Made by a program: the position numbers and the translations under genes. Shown in pieces: positions 55,005-64,000 of a DNA stretch of 64,000 nt (the first letter of the stretch is position 1; every line of letters begins with the position of its first letter). The stretch comes from Reichenbachiella agarivorans (lineage in GTDB: Bacteria > Bacteroidota > Bacteroidia > Cytophagales > Cyclobacteriaceae). Below the pieces are notes generated by a model. It worked only from the letters and a program-made list of their open reading frames with translations, was not told where the DNA came from and did not search any database. The stretch covers positions 2,635,501 through 2,699,500 of the forward strand of contig NZ_CP106679.1 of assembly GCF_025502585.1 (NCBI RefSeq). The letters are read 5' to 3'.

Positions 55005-55430
55005 ATGATTGAGGTGAGTCCAAAAGAATATTTGTTTGTGTACGGGACTTTGATGCAGTCTTTTGACAATCCCTATGCCCAACTGCTGCGCAGCAATTCC
55101 ACTCTGATAGGAGAGGGATACATGCTGGGTAGACTGTATTTAATTGAGCATTATCCTGGCGTCATAGTCTCGACGGTGTCTGAGGAAAGGGTCTATGGTC
55201 AATTGTTTGAGTTGAGTGACAATCATCAGGAAGTCTTGGATCAGCTAGATCCCTATGAAGGTATCGGAGCTCAATTCTCAGCGCCACAAGAATATGTGCG
55301 AGAGAAAGTCTCGATTCATTGCGCACAAGGCACAATTCAATCTTGGGTCTATATCTACAATAGACCAATCAAGGAAGAAAATTACCTGGTTTCGGGAGTA
55401 TTTACCCATATACCAGATCGACTGTTGTGA
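55005..55430 (+). CDS. Gamma-glutamylcyclotransferase-like (AIG2/GGCT fold) protein
   Basis: A 141-residue protein with the YGTLM motif (FVYGTLMQSFDNPYAQLL) and the catalytic-type Glu in QLDPYEG. Fold and length match YtfP/GGACT proteins, which cleave gamma-glutamyl bonds. Substrate is not known. It is a single gene on the plus strand. Confidence 0.85.
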   Translation: MIEVSPKEYLFVYGTLMQSFDNPYAQLLRSNSTLIGEGYMLGRLYLIEHYPGVIVSTVSEERVYGQLFELSDNHQEVLDQLDPYEGIGAQFSAPQEYVREKVSIHCAQGTIQSWVYIYNRPIKEENYLVSGVFTHIPDRLL

Positions 55431-55524
55431 AGTTAAATCACTTGTTTCAGGTGGGGGAGCCCTTCTATATTTTAGGTCTTAGTGGACGTGAGATTATGGG
55501 GAAGGCTACACACCTTTAGAATAA

Positions 55525-56382
55525 TTATAAAGCATTCATAAAATCCCGTATTTTGGATATTATTTCATCCCCATTTTCCTCAAGGGCAAAATGTCCGGTA
55601 TTATAAATATTATAATCTATTTTCTTGATATCCTTTTTGAATGCTTCTGCACCGCTTTCTGGAAAGTATTCATCATTTTTACCCCACACAACTAGGGTTG
55701 GTGGTTGATTATCCCTTAAATACTGTTGCCATTTAGGATACAACTTTAAATTACTTTGGTAATCGTACCATAAATCTAAATTTACTTTATGTGCATTAGG
55801 ACGTGACATTCTTAAATAATCTAAATGCCACGTATCAGGATTGATATTTTCAGGATTTCTAGTGCCATGAGTATATTGCCATTTTAAACCTTCAAGCGTA
55901 AATGCTGGCAGCAACGCTTTTTCGGTACTTTCATTTCGGTTTTTCCAAAATTCCTTAATGCCTGACCAAGCTTCGCCCATACCTTCCTCATAAGCGTTCC
56001 CATTTTGAGTAATAATCGCGGTTACTTTTTCTGGGTTCGCAGTTGCTATCCTGAAACCGATAGGAGCTCCATAATCTTGCATCATAATGGCATAGGAGTC
56101 TAATCCCTTTAATTTAATAAATGACTGCATGGTGTGAGCTATATTATCAAAGGTGTATTCATATATGTCAGGAGATGGAAAATCACTATTACCAAAACCT
56201 GGATAATCTGGTGCTATTAAGTGAAATTCACTCCCCAAATGATTAAGCACTTTTCTGTATTGATGTGACGATGATGGGTAACCGTGCAACAATAAAATTG
56301 TGGGTTTACTTGGAACCCCAACTTCCCGATAAGCAATTGACACACCGTCAACTACTGCATTTTTGTATTTAATTTGATTCAT
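55525..56382 (-). CDS. Alpha/beta-hydrolase, haloalkane dehalogenase/epoxide hydrolase type
   Basis: A 285-residue hydrolase taken from ATG 56382, which has AAAGGA seven bases upstream; an earlier ATG at 56457 adds 25 residues and has AGGAG in front. The oxyanion loop is HGYPSSS, the nucleophile is Asp in MMQDYGAPIG, and Asp (WGKNDEYFP) and His (TGHFALEE) complete the triad. An Asp nucleophile points to haloalkane dehalogenase or epoxide hydrolase chemistry. The region is AT-richer and has stronger Shine-Dalgarno-like sequences than its neighbours, suggesting acquisition. A TetR-type palindrome lies upstream, so it is probably induced by that regulator's ligand. Confidence 0.88.
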   Translation of the reverse strand: MNQIKYKNAVVDGVSIAYREVGVPSKPTILLLHGYPSSSHQYRKVLNHLGSEFHLIAPDYPGFGNSDFPSPDIYEYTFDNIAHTMQSFIKLKGLDSYAIMMQDYGAPIGFRIATANPEKVTAIITQNGNAYEEGMGEAWSGIKEFWKNRNESTEKALLPAFTLEGLKWQYTHGTRNPENINPDTWHLDYLRMSRPNAHKVNLDLWYDYQSNLKLYPKWQQYLRDNQPPTLVVWGKNDEYFPESGAEAFKKDIKKIDYNIYNTGHFALEENGDEIISKIRDFMNAL

Positions 56383-56502
56383 TTTATTATCCTTTCTGTT
56401 TCGATTATATTGTCTGTACGGCCAATAAACAGTGTTACATACATTATGTAAATCCATTTCTTTTTTCTCCTATCATATACAATTGCAGTCCTATTATTAT
56501 AA

Positions 56503-56518
56503 TACCGAACGTTCGGTA
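56503..56518. promoter_or_regulatory. TetR-type operator before the hydrolase gene
   Basis: Perfect 16-base palindrome TACCGAACGTTCGGTA between the hydrolase start and the TetR gene stop. A near-identical site lies before the TetR gene. Confidence 0.8.
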
Positions 56519-56538
56519 AATTGTTAATTCAAATTTTT

Positions 56539-57102
56539 TTACTCTTTAGTATATAGGGTTTCAATATTATTTAAGGTATTAATAAAAATTTTTGGATTAT
56601 TAAAACCTCTTGAAACAATCAAGCTACCTTGAATTTCAATAAGTACCTGAGTAGCTTTTTCTTTTGCTACAGATTGGTTTAAACCAAATGCTAATCCAAT
56701 ATTTGTAAAAGCATCCACCCAATATGACATAGAGTCATTTATAAGTTGGCTAAATATGTTTATCCCAGATTGCATTGAAAAGGCTTGTAAAAGACAAGGA
56801 GCGTTACCCTCTTCGTACAGTTTTTTAATGAACTGCAATCCATTTTTAAGTCGCTCTGCTGGAGAAAGCAACTGATTGGTAAGGGTATTGAAGACGTGTT
56901 CTTCTACCCAATTATTAATATTTAGCAATACAGCTTTTGCCATTTCTTCTTTTCCTTGGGGAAACCGATGATACAAGCTTGCTTTTTTTAATCCAGTGAC
57001 CAGAGCTAATTCAGCCAAGCTTGTCCCCTCATAGCCCTTCTCTTTAAAAAGTTTTGCAAAGCCATTAAGCATTTCCTGTTCCTCTATCTTTTGTGGTCTC
57101 AT
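56539..57102 (-). CDS. TetR/AcrR-family regulator
   Basis: A 187-residue repressor. The helix-turn-helix is in residues about 10-55 (GYEGTSLAELALVTGLKKASLYHRF), and the rest is the ligand-binding helical domain. Palindromic operators lie before its own gene (57131-57148) and before the adjacent hydrolase (56503-56518), so it likely represses both and responds to the hydrolase's substrate or product. It is AT-rich like the hydrolase. Confidence 0.92.
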   Translation of the reverse strand: MRPQKIEEQEMLNGFAKLFKEKGYEGTSLAELALVTGLKKASLYHRFPQGKEEMAKAVLLNINNWVEEHVFNTLTNQLLSPAERLKNGLQFIKKLYEEGNAPCLLQAFSMQSGINIFSQLINDSMSYWVDAFTNIGLAFGLNQSVAKEKATQVLIEIQGSLIVSRGFNNPKIFINTLNNIETLYTKE

Positions 57103-57130
57103 AAGACAAATGTATAAACCATATAGTATT

Positions 57131-57148
57131 TTACCAAACGTTCGGTAA
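57131..57148. promoter_or_regulatory. TetR-type operator before the regulator gene
   Basis: TTACCAAACGTTCGGTAA, a palindrome with one mismatched pair, 28 bases upstream of the TetR start. It shares the core ACGTTCGGTA with the site at 56503-56518. Confidence 0.75.
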
Positions 57149-57235
57149 TTTTAATTTCTTCTGATGGTTTGTATGTTGGAATGTTTCTGGTTCCTCAATA
57201 GCATAAATGAGACTAGATACATTTTCTTATACTTT

Positions 57236-57925
57236 TCATCTCTCTGCTTTGGTCTTGAAAAAATTCAATAGAATAAGTCGCTCCACTCCGCTACGTCTTT
57301 TGTTAATTGGGATGTTTTCATCATCTGTAATTGAAGTACTTTTAAAAGCGTCCGCTTATTTTAAACTTGCTGTGTTTGGTAATACTGGGTTTAGGTTATT
57401 TGCAATATCAGGATTGTTATGTTGCCAAATAACTGCTCTCATTACAGTATTTATTGTTTGATGCATGTAATGGCATTATCTCTAATTATTTTTTGAAGCT
57501 CAGTATTTTTTTGTAATAAATCTTTACAGTTGCTTTCTGTTGGATGATTTGCTTTTACATATACTTTGTCTTTATCTCCATTTGTATATTTTTTTAGTAT
57601 TTCAAGTTGATTGTGGGAGTTTAATGGATACTCTGTTTGCAACGTGGTGTCATTGGTGCTATCAATTACAATAATTCTTCAAAGGGTACCGAAATGATAG
57701 TTTCTGTGTCATCTTCGGCAAGAGCTTGCTTATTAACATCATCTTTATCCAGTTTGATTACGCCCTTTCCTTCATTGATGAAAATGTCCAATGCTTCTAA
57801 AGATGTTGATTTTTCAATATTATTTTTCCCAACAATGATGGTCAAATCACCAATCCGATCTTAACTTCTTCTTTATTACTTATGAAGTTTTTGATTTTTA
57901 CTGTCTTTACTTTTATCTGTAAATT
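57236..57925 (-). pseudogene. Decayed OLD/AAA-family ATPase (defence-like endonuclease) remnant
   Basis: Pieces of one protein lie in order on the minus strand, broken by frameshifts and stops: VKIKNFISNKEEVKIG (about 57900), then GDLTIIVGKNNIEKSTSLEA to FEELL, then VIDSTNDTTLQTEYPLNSHN to CIKQ, then MHQTINTVMRAVIWQH, an in-frame TAA, and INKRRSGVERLILLNFF near 57260. The order and wording match ATP-dependent OLD-family endonucleases. The P-loop now reads GKNNIEKS, where the second glycine of GKNNIGKS is lost. At least three frameshifts and one nonsense codon are seen, and the C-terminal TOPRIM part is missing. It is a dead gene. Confidence 0.7.
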
Positions 57926-57967
57926 TTCGGTTTGGTGTCCGGTAGGCACACTGTTCGGCACTTGCCT

Positions 57968-60052
57968 CTATCTGATCTGTTTCAATGCCTGAGCGACCTC
58001 TTGTGTAGGGAGCTGACAAGACTTGTTTTGACAGACGTAGATGAAGGTGTTGCCCTCGGAGCGTTTGCCCTCTAGTAGGTCTAGTGTGCCCTCGTTTTTA
58101 CCGCCTAGTAGGATTTTGTTGGGGATGTATCCTTTGGCCAATTCATTTCTTTTGGTTGCTGCCTCTGGACCTACGATGGCTACCTCATAGAGCGTCTCAC
58201 CCATCATTGAGTACAGTCTGGCCATGTTGCTGTAGTAGTAGGGGTGTTCACTGAAGTTGGCTTGGCTGTTGGCAATCATTTGTTGGGCGTGCTTCAGGTC
58301 ATTTTCATCATAGAAGTACTGTCCCAAGAGGAAGAGAGCCTGTGCCATGGCAGAGTTGGAGCCAGGGATGACGTTGTCAGATAGTTCCATCTTTCTGGCG
58401 ATGAGCTTTTCGTCCGTGTCTGAGGTGTAGTAGTACATCTGGGTTTTGTCATCTAAGAAATGCGCAGAGGCAAATTCTTTCAGCTCCTTGGCTTTGTAGA
58501 GCCATTTTTCATCAAAGGTCGCTTCGTACAGTTTGACAAAGGCCAAGATACTGAATGCATAATCATCTAAGAATCCATGAATGCTTGACTTGCCATCTTT
58601 GAAGTTGCGGTGAATCCTGTTGCCGTCGAATACCTGCTTGCCGAGCAAGAACTCACCTGTCTCTAGGGCATCTGCGAGGTACTGCTCATTGCCCAGTGCG
58701 AAATAGGCATCTACCAATCCCATGATCATCAATCCATTCCATGAGGTCAATATTTTGTCATCTAGTGCGGGTCTGATTCGCTGACTTCTGGCGTGGAACA
58801 AGGTTGCTTTGGCTTCAGCGATGATACCTTCGGCCTTGGCTTCAGTCATACCATACTCTTTGGCCATTTGAGCAAGAGATCCTTTTCGTTCCAGTATGTT
58901 TTTACCTTCAAAGTTGCCTTTGACAGATATGCCGTAGTAGGTCTTGAAAAACTGAGCTTTCTCTCCCAAGAGGCTGTCAATTTCTGCGACTCCCCAAACA
59001 TAGAATTTGCCTTCTTCTCCCTCACTATCCGCATCGAGGGAGGAGTAGTAGCCACCTAGTGAGTCTTTCAATTCCCGCTTGCAAAACGCGATGGTCTCGA
59101 CGATTGTTTGTTGGTAAGCCGCTGTACCGTAGCGTTGGTAGGCATGACTGTAGAGACTGATCAACTGGGCATTGTCATAGAGCATTTTCTCAAAGTGAGG
59201 CACGGTCCAAGTACCGTCTACTGAGTACCTAGAGAAACCACCACCGAGGTGATCATAGATGCCACCAGCTGACATTTTGTTGAGTGTCACTTGGATGGCT
59301 TGATCTATCGCGGGATTGTTGCGGTAGTAGCTTTCGGCCATTAGGTATTCATAGATGACTGGCATAGGGAACTTGGGCGCGCCAGACTTGCCGCCATTGA
59401 CAGTGTCCAGTTCACTGAGCAGTTGGTTGGCTATGTGCTGGGCGGTATCTGCACTGTAGTTGAGGGCCGACTGATTAAATGTAGGCATTTCGTTTTCGGC
59501 GATGCCTTCTGTGACCTTTTCTGCTTGATCCAGCATTTTTTGTGGGTCGCTCTTGTACATGGCGTGGAAGTAATCCAAGATTTTATCCCAATCTTCTTTG
59601 GAAAAGTAGGTGCCAGCAAAGACAGGTCTGCCATCAGGCAATGCGACGATGTTGAGCGGCCAGCCACCGCGTCCAGTGAGGAGTTGTGCAGCATTCATGT
59701 AGACTTGGTCTATGTCGGGTCTTTCCTCTCGGTCTACCTTGATGGAGACATAGTTTTCGTTCATTTTTTCGGCAATGAGCAGGTCTTCAAACGACTCGTG
59801 CTCCATGACATGACACCAGTGGCAAGCGGCATATCCTATGCTGACGATGATCAATTTGTTTTCTTTTTTGGCTTGGTTGAGGGCTTTGTTGCCCCAAGGT
59901 TGCCAGTCGACAGGGTTGTGGGCGTGTTGGAGGAGGTAGGGGCTGCTCTCGTTGATCAGGGCATTGGTGTAGGGGTGCTTTCCTTTGTTCATGTCACATG
60001 CGTGTAAAAACAGAAGGGAAACTATCCCTACCAGTGTTAGATATTTCATCAT
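57968..60052 (-). CDS. DUF255/thioredoxin-domain (YyaL/SSP411-like) lipoprotein
   Basis: A 694-residue protein with a signal peptide and lipobox LHAC. Residues about 25-180 are the DUF255 thioredoxin-like domain ([17 protein letters not shown], with CHWC in [11 protein letters not shown], then [12 protein letters not shown]). The rest is an (alpha/alpha) six-barrel as in glycoside hydrolases or N-acylglucosamine epimerases. Most homologues are cytoplasmic; lipidation here places it in the envelope. Function is unknown, possibly a redox or sugar-related enzyme. Confidence 0.88.
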   Translation of the reverse strand: MMKYLTLVGIVSLLFLHACDMNKGKHPYTNALINESSPYLLQHAHNPVDWQPWGNKALNQAKKENKLIIVSIGYAACHWCHVMEHESFEDLLIAEKMNENYVSIKVDREERPDIDQVYMNAAQLLTGRGGWPLNIVALPDGRPVFAGTYFSKEDWDKILDYFHAMYKSDPQKMLDQAEKVTEGIAENEMPTFNQSALNYSADTAQHIANQLLSELDTVNGGKSGAPKFPMPVIYEYLMAESYYRNNPAIDQAIQVTLNKMSAGGIYDHLGGGFSRYSVDGTWTVPHFEKMLYDNAQLISLYSHAYQRYGTAAYQQTIVETIAFCKRELKDSLGGYYSSLDADSEGEEGKFYVWGVAEIDSLLGEKAQFFKTYYGISVKGNFEGKNILERKGSLAQMAKEYGMTEAKAEGIIAEAKATLFHARSQRIRPALDDKILTSWNGLMIMGLVDAYFALGNEQYLADALETGEFLLGKQVFDGNRIHRNFKDGKSSIHGFLDDYAFSILAFVKLYEATFDEKWLYKAKELKEFASAHFLDDKTQMYYYTSDTDEKLIARKMELSDNVIPGSNSAMAQALFLLGQYFYDENDLKHAQQMIANSQANFSEHPYYYSNMARLYSMMGETLYEVAIVGPEAATKRNELAKGYIPNKILLGGKNEGTLDLLEGKRSEGNTFIYVCQNKSCQLPTQEVAQALKQIR

Positions 60053-60173
60053 GATATTCTTTCTGTAATCAATAGAAAACCCGCCCCATAGGACAGGTGG
60101 TTAGAAGTCAATGGTCAAGGAACAAGGTCTCTTGGATGATGCACTTTTAACCTTTAACTATTATACTTTTACC

Positions 60174-60201
60174 TACCTGATTACTCTACAGTAATCAGGT
60201 A
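60174..60201. terminator. 12-bp hairpin over the end of tyrS
   Basis: TACCTGATTACT pairs perfectly with AGTAATCAGGTA around CTAC. It overlaps the tyrS stop. The run of eight T is on the plus strand, at 60205-60212; on the tyrS (minus) side only a weak GGTAAAAG follows, so as drawn it is better placed to stop antisense transcripts. Confidence 0.5.
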
Positions 60202-61473
60202 GTAATTTTTTTTACCCTTTTGTGCCAACAGGTATTTGTTGTTGAGCAGATCAAAACTGACTGGCTGATCGGGAGATTCTACTTTTGTCTTATTGATGCT
60301 CACACCTCCACCTTGGATCATTCTTCTTGCTTCGCCTTTGGAGGAGAATACCACTCCATTGCTGGCTTCTGAGAGCAGGTCTGTGACGTTTTCTGCAGCA
60401 TCGTACACTGCTCTGCTCACGGTAGTTTGTGGAACACCCTCAAACACAGAGAGCAGCGTGCTTTCATTGAGTGAAACCAGGTCTTCGGCAGTAGACTTAC
60501 CAAAGAGAATTCCAGATGCTTTGATCGCCATCTCTAGATCTTCTTGAGAGTGCACACGTACAGTGATGTCATCTGCGATGGTTTTTTGTAGTTTTCGCTC
60601 GTGTGGTGCAGCTTTGTGTTCGGCGATGATTTGCTCAATTTCTTCCTTGCCCAAGAGTGTAAAAATCTTGATGTAGTTCTCAGAGTCTTCGTCGCTGGAG
60701 TTCAACCAATATTGGTAGAATTTGTAAGGAGAGGTGAGGTCTTTATCCAACCATACGTTTCCTCCTTCACTCTTGCCAAATTTGGTGCCATCTGCTTTTT
60801 TGATCAGAGGCGTGGTGATTGCCCATGCTTCTGCTTCACCTTGGGACTTGCGTCTGATGAGTTCTGTTCCTGTGACGATGTTACCCCATTGGTCTGATCC
60901 ACCGAGTTGTACTTTGCAGTTTTTGTTTTGGTTGAGCCAGTAGAAATCATAGCCCTGGATCAATTGGTAGCTAAATTCGGTAAAAGACATACCTGTCTCT
61001 AGTCTGGTCTTGACCGAGTCTTTGGCCATCATGTAGTTGATTGACATGTGCTTGCCTACATCTCTGATGAAGTCTAGGAAGTTGAAGTTTTTGAACCAAT
61101 CATAGTTGTTGACTACCTCGGCAGAGTTGTCCCCACAGTCAAAATCCAAGAATTGCTCTAGTTGTTTTCTGATACCACTGAGGTTTTTTTGGAGGACGTC
61201 CTCAGATAGTAGATTTCGTTCTGCTGATTTGCCTGATGGATCACCCACCATACCTGTAGCACCTCCGACCAAAGCGAAGGGCTTGTGACCAGCTCTTTGT
61301 AGATGCACGAGCGTCATGATCTGCACCAAGCTACCGATATGTAGCGAGTCTGCCGTAGGATCAAACCCTATATAAGCAGCGGTCATTTCTTTGTTCATTT
61401 GCTCTTGTACCCCAGGCATCATGTCGTGAATCATGCCTCTCCATTTCAGTTCTTCTACAAAGTCTTTTATCAT
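60181..61473 (-). CDS. tyrS: Tyrosine--tRNA ligase
   Basis: A 430-residue class I tRNA synthetase charging tRNA-Tyr. HIGS appears in [10 protein letters not shown], the KMSKS-like loop as KFGKSEGG, and [17 protein letters not shown] is typical of TyrRS. The C-terminal region about 360-430 is the S4-like RNA-binding domain ([18 protein letters not shown]). Length is normal. It is transcribed alone. Confidence 0.96.
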   Translation of the reverse strand: MIKDFVEELKWRGMIHDMMPGVQEQMNKEMTAAYIGFDPTADSLHIGSLVQIMTLVHLQRAGHKPFALVGGATGMVGDPSGKSAERNLLSEDVLQKNLSGIRKQLEQFLDFDCGDNSAEVVNNYDWFKNFNFLDFIRDVGKHMSINYMMAKDSVKTRLETGMSFTEFSYQLIQGYDFYWLNQNKNCKVQLGGSDQWGNIVTGTELIRRKSQGEAEAWAITTPLIKKADGTKFGKSEGGNVWLDKDLTSPYKFYQYWLNSSDEDSENYIKIFTLLGKEEIEQIIAEHKAAPHERKLQKTIADDITVRVHSQEDLEMAIKASGILFGKSTAEDLVSLNESTLLSVFEGVPQTTVSRAVYDAAENVTDLLSEASNGVVFSSKGEARRMIQGGGVSINKTKVESPDQPVSFDLLNNKYLLAQKGKKNYYLITVE

Positions 61474-61518
61474 TATTTCAATAATATTCTGTAACTATTC
61501 TTGAGTTTTTTGAGCCAG

Positions 61519-61526
61519 CAAAGATA
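61519..61526 (-). promoter_or_regulatory. Promoter -7 box of tyrS
   Basis: TATCTTTG on the minus strand, an exact TAnnTTTG match, about 45 bases before the tyrS ATG. A -33 TTG at the usual distance was not clear. Confidence 0.45.
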
Positions 61527-61654
61527 GAAGTAAAAAATATGTTTGGATAGGGATTTTTAATTAAGCTAAAAAATTAAATTCCAGATGAGAATCACTATTT
61601 TTCGACTTTTAAACCTGTGTCCAACTAGCTAGAAAAAACATAAAATCATATGGT

Positions 61655-62890
61655 ATGCAGAAGACTATTACGTTAATTATTATCATTTCTATCTGGCTAA
61701 ACAGCTCTCTAATCGCACAAGAGAGTGGGGAATATTCAAACAAAAAAGAAAAGAATGACCTTGCCGATCAGTATTATGAAAAAGGCAACCGGTCTGTGAC
61801 CAATACCCAATATGCACTGGCAGAAGTGTATTATGACAGTGCGATTCGTCTCAGCTCTACCCGAGCCGACTACTACATCGCCAGAGGTCAAGCCAAAGAA
61901 CTAGAAGGGGATGAAATGGGGGCGTTGGTAGACTATGAAGCTGCCAACAAAATGGATGGTACCAACAACGTGGCAATTTTTAAGCGGGCTTTGATCTACT
62001 ATAAGCGCGAGAATTACAAACAAGCGGCTCAGGATTTCACCTATTTGATCACCAATGTGGAAAAGTTGGAGACCAAGGCGATTGTATTCAAAGGGGTGTC
62101 CTATGATGAAGATGGTGAGGTGCTCCTGTCTGGTATCTCGACCGTAGAAGAAATGAAGGCTGACATCTTTGTGCATCGAGCCATGACGTATGAAAAATTG
62201 GGCTATAGTACTCCTGCGATGTTGGACTATGACAAGGCCATTGAATTGAACGAATTGGATCCTAACTACTACGTCTATCGTGGGATGTTTAGATTGGACA
62301 GAGGGGACAAAGAGGGTGCGATCACAGACTATCGCAAAGCCTTGAAGATCAATCCTCATCACAGAAACGCACTCTATAACTTGAGCTTTTTGGTGGATGA
62401 TGATGAACGAGATGAAATCAATAAAATTCTCTTTGGAAAGGGAGATTTTGCCAAGGCTTATTCCAAAAGAGCATTTGAGAGTTTTCAGAAGGGGAATTAT
62501 GAGCAGGCATTGTTGGATTATGACTCTGCTCTCCTGATCAAAGCAGACAACGCCAGTGACCTGATGAATCGCGGAATTGTCAAATCCAAATTGGGTCAAT
62601 ACACAGATGCCGTCAAAGATTTTAATTCATCCGTCTATACGGACAACTCTTTGGTGAGAAACTATGTGCTGATCGGAAATGCCTACCAAGAAATGGCCGA
62701 CTACAATTCATCCATCAAGTATTATGAGCGATACATCAACAATGCTGGGCCAGACGCATCTGTCTATTACAACCTAGGGTTGGCGTACATGAAATACAAA
62801 AAGGATACGGAGGCTTGTACTCAGTTTAGAAAGGCAATCGAGCTAGGAGAGGAGCGCGCTGAGAAACCAATGGACAAAGTTTGTTTTTAA
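61655..62890 (+). CDS. TPR-repeat protein, secreted
   Basis: A 411-residue protein with a signal peptide ending near LIAQ, then about eight tetratricopeptide repeats (YYDSAIRLSSTRADYYIARG, LNELDPNYYVYRGM, NALYNLSFLVDDD). TPR arrays mediate protein-protein contacts; envelope location is expected. The partner is unknown. Aldose 1-epimerase follows 58 bases after on the same strand. Confidence 0.85.
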   Translation: MQKTITLIIIISIWLNSSLIAQESGEYSNKKEKNDLADQYYEKGNRSVTNTQYALAEVYYDSAIRLSSTRADYYIARGQAKELEGDEMGALVDYEAANKMDGTNNVAIFKRALIYYKRENYKQAAQDFTYLITNVEKLETKAIVFKGVSYDEDGEVLLSGISTVEEMKADIFVHRAMTYEKLGYSTPAMLDYDKAIELNELDPNYYVYRGMFRLDRGDKEGAITDYRKALKINPHHRNALYNLSFLVDDDERDEINKILFGKGDFAKAYSKRAFESFQKGNYEQALLDYDSALLIKADNASDLMNRGIVKSKLGQYTDAVKDFNSSVYTDNSLVRNYVLIGNAYQEMADYNSSIKYYERYINNAGPDASVYYNLGLAYMKYKKDTEACTQFRKAIELGEERAEKPMDKVCF

Positions 62891-62948
62891 TCTTAAACTT
62901 CTGGTATATTTTCGCTTAGAGAATAAACGTAAATATTACATTTTTAGC

Positions 62949-63890
62949 ATGTACGAAGTTAAGAACCACCCCATCGGTCGATTTGAGGCCTATAGATTAA
63001 TCAATTCATCCACAGGCGAATACCTAGAGATTGTGTCAGGATTCGGAGCAGGAATCAATGATCTCGTTGTGAAAAATGGAGCAGGCAATCTGATTTCTAT
63101 CATTGACGGTTATAGGACGGAGGACGAAATCATGCAGAAGCATCATTCGGCATTCAAGGGATCAAAGCTCTCACCATTTCCTAACAGGCTGAAGGCAGGA
63201 AAATACCAGTTTGAGGGGCAGAGATATCAAATGATCATCAATGAAATCAGTAGGAACAACAATCTACATGCTTTGTTGCACTGCAGACCCTTCGAAGTGA
63301 TAGATGTGGTGGAGGGCGAAACTGAATGCAAGTTGTTTTTGGGATACGATTATCTAGGAACGGATCAAGGCTATCCTTTTGCTTACCAATTGATTATAGA
63401 AGTAATCTACGGTAAGGATGGTATCACGATTGATACGCAAATAGAAAACACAGGTACAAGCAACCTACCGATAGGCGATGGTTGGCATCCCTATTTTCAG
63501 TTTGACAATGGTATAGGGCAAGTGACCCTGCAAATGGGTGCTGCCAAGAGAGTGTCTTCATTTGGAAAAAAATCAGTGTCTAAGACACATGGCTATGAGA
63601 ATGGAAAGGATTTGGCTAATGCTGAGCTGGATGATTGTTTTATGATTACCGATGATGCACAGCCATTTGTGATATCGATGAAGGATCCATCTACTCAACT
63701 GGACATCCAACTCTGGCAAACAGGGCAATATGCCTATTATCAAATTTATTCTCCTCCTAGCCGCAAACAATTGGCAGTAGAACCTGTGACCTGTCCTCCC
63801 AATGCATTCAATACTGGCGAAGGATTGATCGTTTTGAAACCCTCAGAAAGGACCCAATTGAAGTGCGGGATCAAAGTAGTGAAGATATAA
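62949..63890 (+). CDS. galM: Aldose 1-epimerase (galactose mutarotase family)
   Basis: A 313-residue beta-sandwich enzyme interconverting sugar anomers in the cytoplasm (no signal peptide). The catalytic His residues fit NLHALLH and GWHPYF, and the Glu is in AVEPVTCPPNAFN. Sugar specificity is not clear, so the symbol is by family. A short non-coding end follows. Confidence 0.88.
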   Translation: MYEVKNHPIGRFEAYRLINSSTGEYLEIVSGFGAGINDLVVKNGAGNLISIIDGYRTEDEIMQKHHSAFKGSKLSPFPNRLKAGKYQFEGQRYQMIINEISRNNNLHALLHCRPFEVIDVVEGETECKLFLGYDYLGTDQGYPFAYQLIIEVIYGKDGITIDTQIENTGTSNLPIGDGWHPYFQFDNGIGQVTLQMGAAKRVSSFGKKSVSKTHGYENGKDLANAELDDCFMITDDAQPFVISMKDPSTQLDIQLWQTGQYAYYQIYSPPSRKQLAVEPVTCPPNAFNTGEGLIVLKPSERTQLKCGIKVVKI

Positions 63891-64000
63891 TACTGTCTAT
63901 TTGGGTAAAAAATGCAATTGGTTGGGACACTAAACCAAAATTATTATACATTTTGCTAGGTGATTTGTAGCCTTACTTTAGGATGGGTTACTTTGGGTGC
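63891..64000. other. Non-coding end of the window
   Basis: About 110 bases after the epimerase stop. It is AT-rich with no feature recognised. Confidence 0.5.

Larger units (their letters stand above)
57103..57967. other. 865-base region with no intact gene
   Basis: Apart from the TetR operator and the decayed ATPase, nothing intact is found. Near 57925-57965 the sequence includes a short GC-richer segment before the DUF255 gene; no further element was recognised. Confidence 0.5.

Noticed and set aside
57207-57461. An 84-codon plus-strand frame between TetR and DUF255 genes
   Set aside because: It is antisense to the remnant ATPase; the minus-strand reading gives a recognisable sequence, so this frame is a shadow.
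59423-60007. A 194-codon plus-strand frame over the DUF255 gene
   Set aside because: Antisense to a well-supported protein with a family signature.
61901-62599. A 232-codon minus-strand frame within the TPR gene
   Set aside because: Antisense to a repeat protein, and only open because of the codon pattern of the repeats.
1-64000. tRNA, rRNA and CRISPR elements
   Set aside because: I looked through intergenic stretches for cloverleaf arms and for repeat-spacer periodicity and found none.

Overview
The window reads as chromosomal DNA of a Bacteroidota bacterium, most likely a marine or soil member of the order Cytophagales (the order is inferred). Supporting signs are a type IX secretion (T9SS) C-terminal sorting domain on a pectate lyase, PorV/PorQ-like and DUF5723 outer-membrane barrels, Wzi-like and OprO/P-like barrels, many lipoproteins, a 7TM-DISM sensor, Bacteroidota-type -7 boxes (TAnnTTTG), and mostly weak or absent Shine-Dalgarno sequences. 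No rRNA, tRNA, CRISPR array or intact insertion sequence was seen.

Layout. 1-2.1 kb: end of a galacturonate-catabolism operon (uxaB 3' end, uxaA), which matches a T9SS-secreted pectate lyase at 12.7-14.7 kb. 2.4-4.6 kb: M3 peptidase lipoprotein. 4.7-7.6 kb: a structured possible small RNA, then an arsenic operon (arsR, DUF6428, an LMW-PTP-like arsenate reductase, ACR3 efflux pump) with two ArsR-type operators. 7.6-11.4 kb: Gfo/Idh/MocA oxidoreductase, then an OmpR-type two-component system followed by two unannotated small proteins. The same 11-bp-period repeat lies before the regulator and before the small proteins. 11.5-12.6 kb: nitroreductase and HxlR regulator, divergent, with three operator half-sites. 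15-16.5 kb: 7TM-DISM receptor. 16.8-28.2 kb: surface-polysaccharide type region with Wzi-like barrel, five glycosyltransferases, an HTTM-like membrane protein with a small partner, and a SyrD/PvdE-type ABC exporter broken by a frameshift.

28.4-41.2 kb: lipoprotein plus DUF5723 barrel, ABC-F protein, small secreted protein, large probably surface-exposed lipoprotein, PQQ-type sugar dehydrogenase with an esterase, M1 peptidase, RhlE-like helicase. 41.3-42.4 kb: small protein plus LexA/CI-like S24 regulator. 42.5-46.8 kb: phosphate-uptake group (OprO/P porin and two Na/Pi cotransporters, one with PhoU) with PHO-box-like repeats. 46.9-49.8 kb: HhH-containing and PorV/PorQ-like barrels. 49.9-55.4 kb: small proteins, SMP-30 lipoprotein, an unusual pair of zinc-finger SDR and TruA-like protein, gamma-glutamylcyclotransferase-like protein.

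55.5-57.95 kb is a visibly AT-richer, probably acquired patch: alpha/beta hydrolase and TetR regulator sharing palindromic operators, then a decayed OLD/AAA-type ATPase (defence-like) pseudogene. 58-63.9 kb returns to core genes: DUF255 thioredoxin lipoprotein, tyrS, TPR protein, aldose 1-epimerase.

No clearly new multi-gene system is proven here. The best leads are the two-component system with its small proteins and shared repeat, the SDR/TruA pair, the PHO-box-like sites, the HTTM pair in the glycan cluster, and the structured RNA-like element before arsR.
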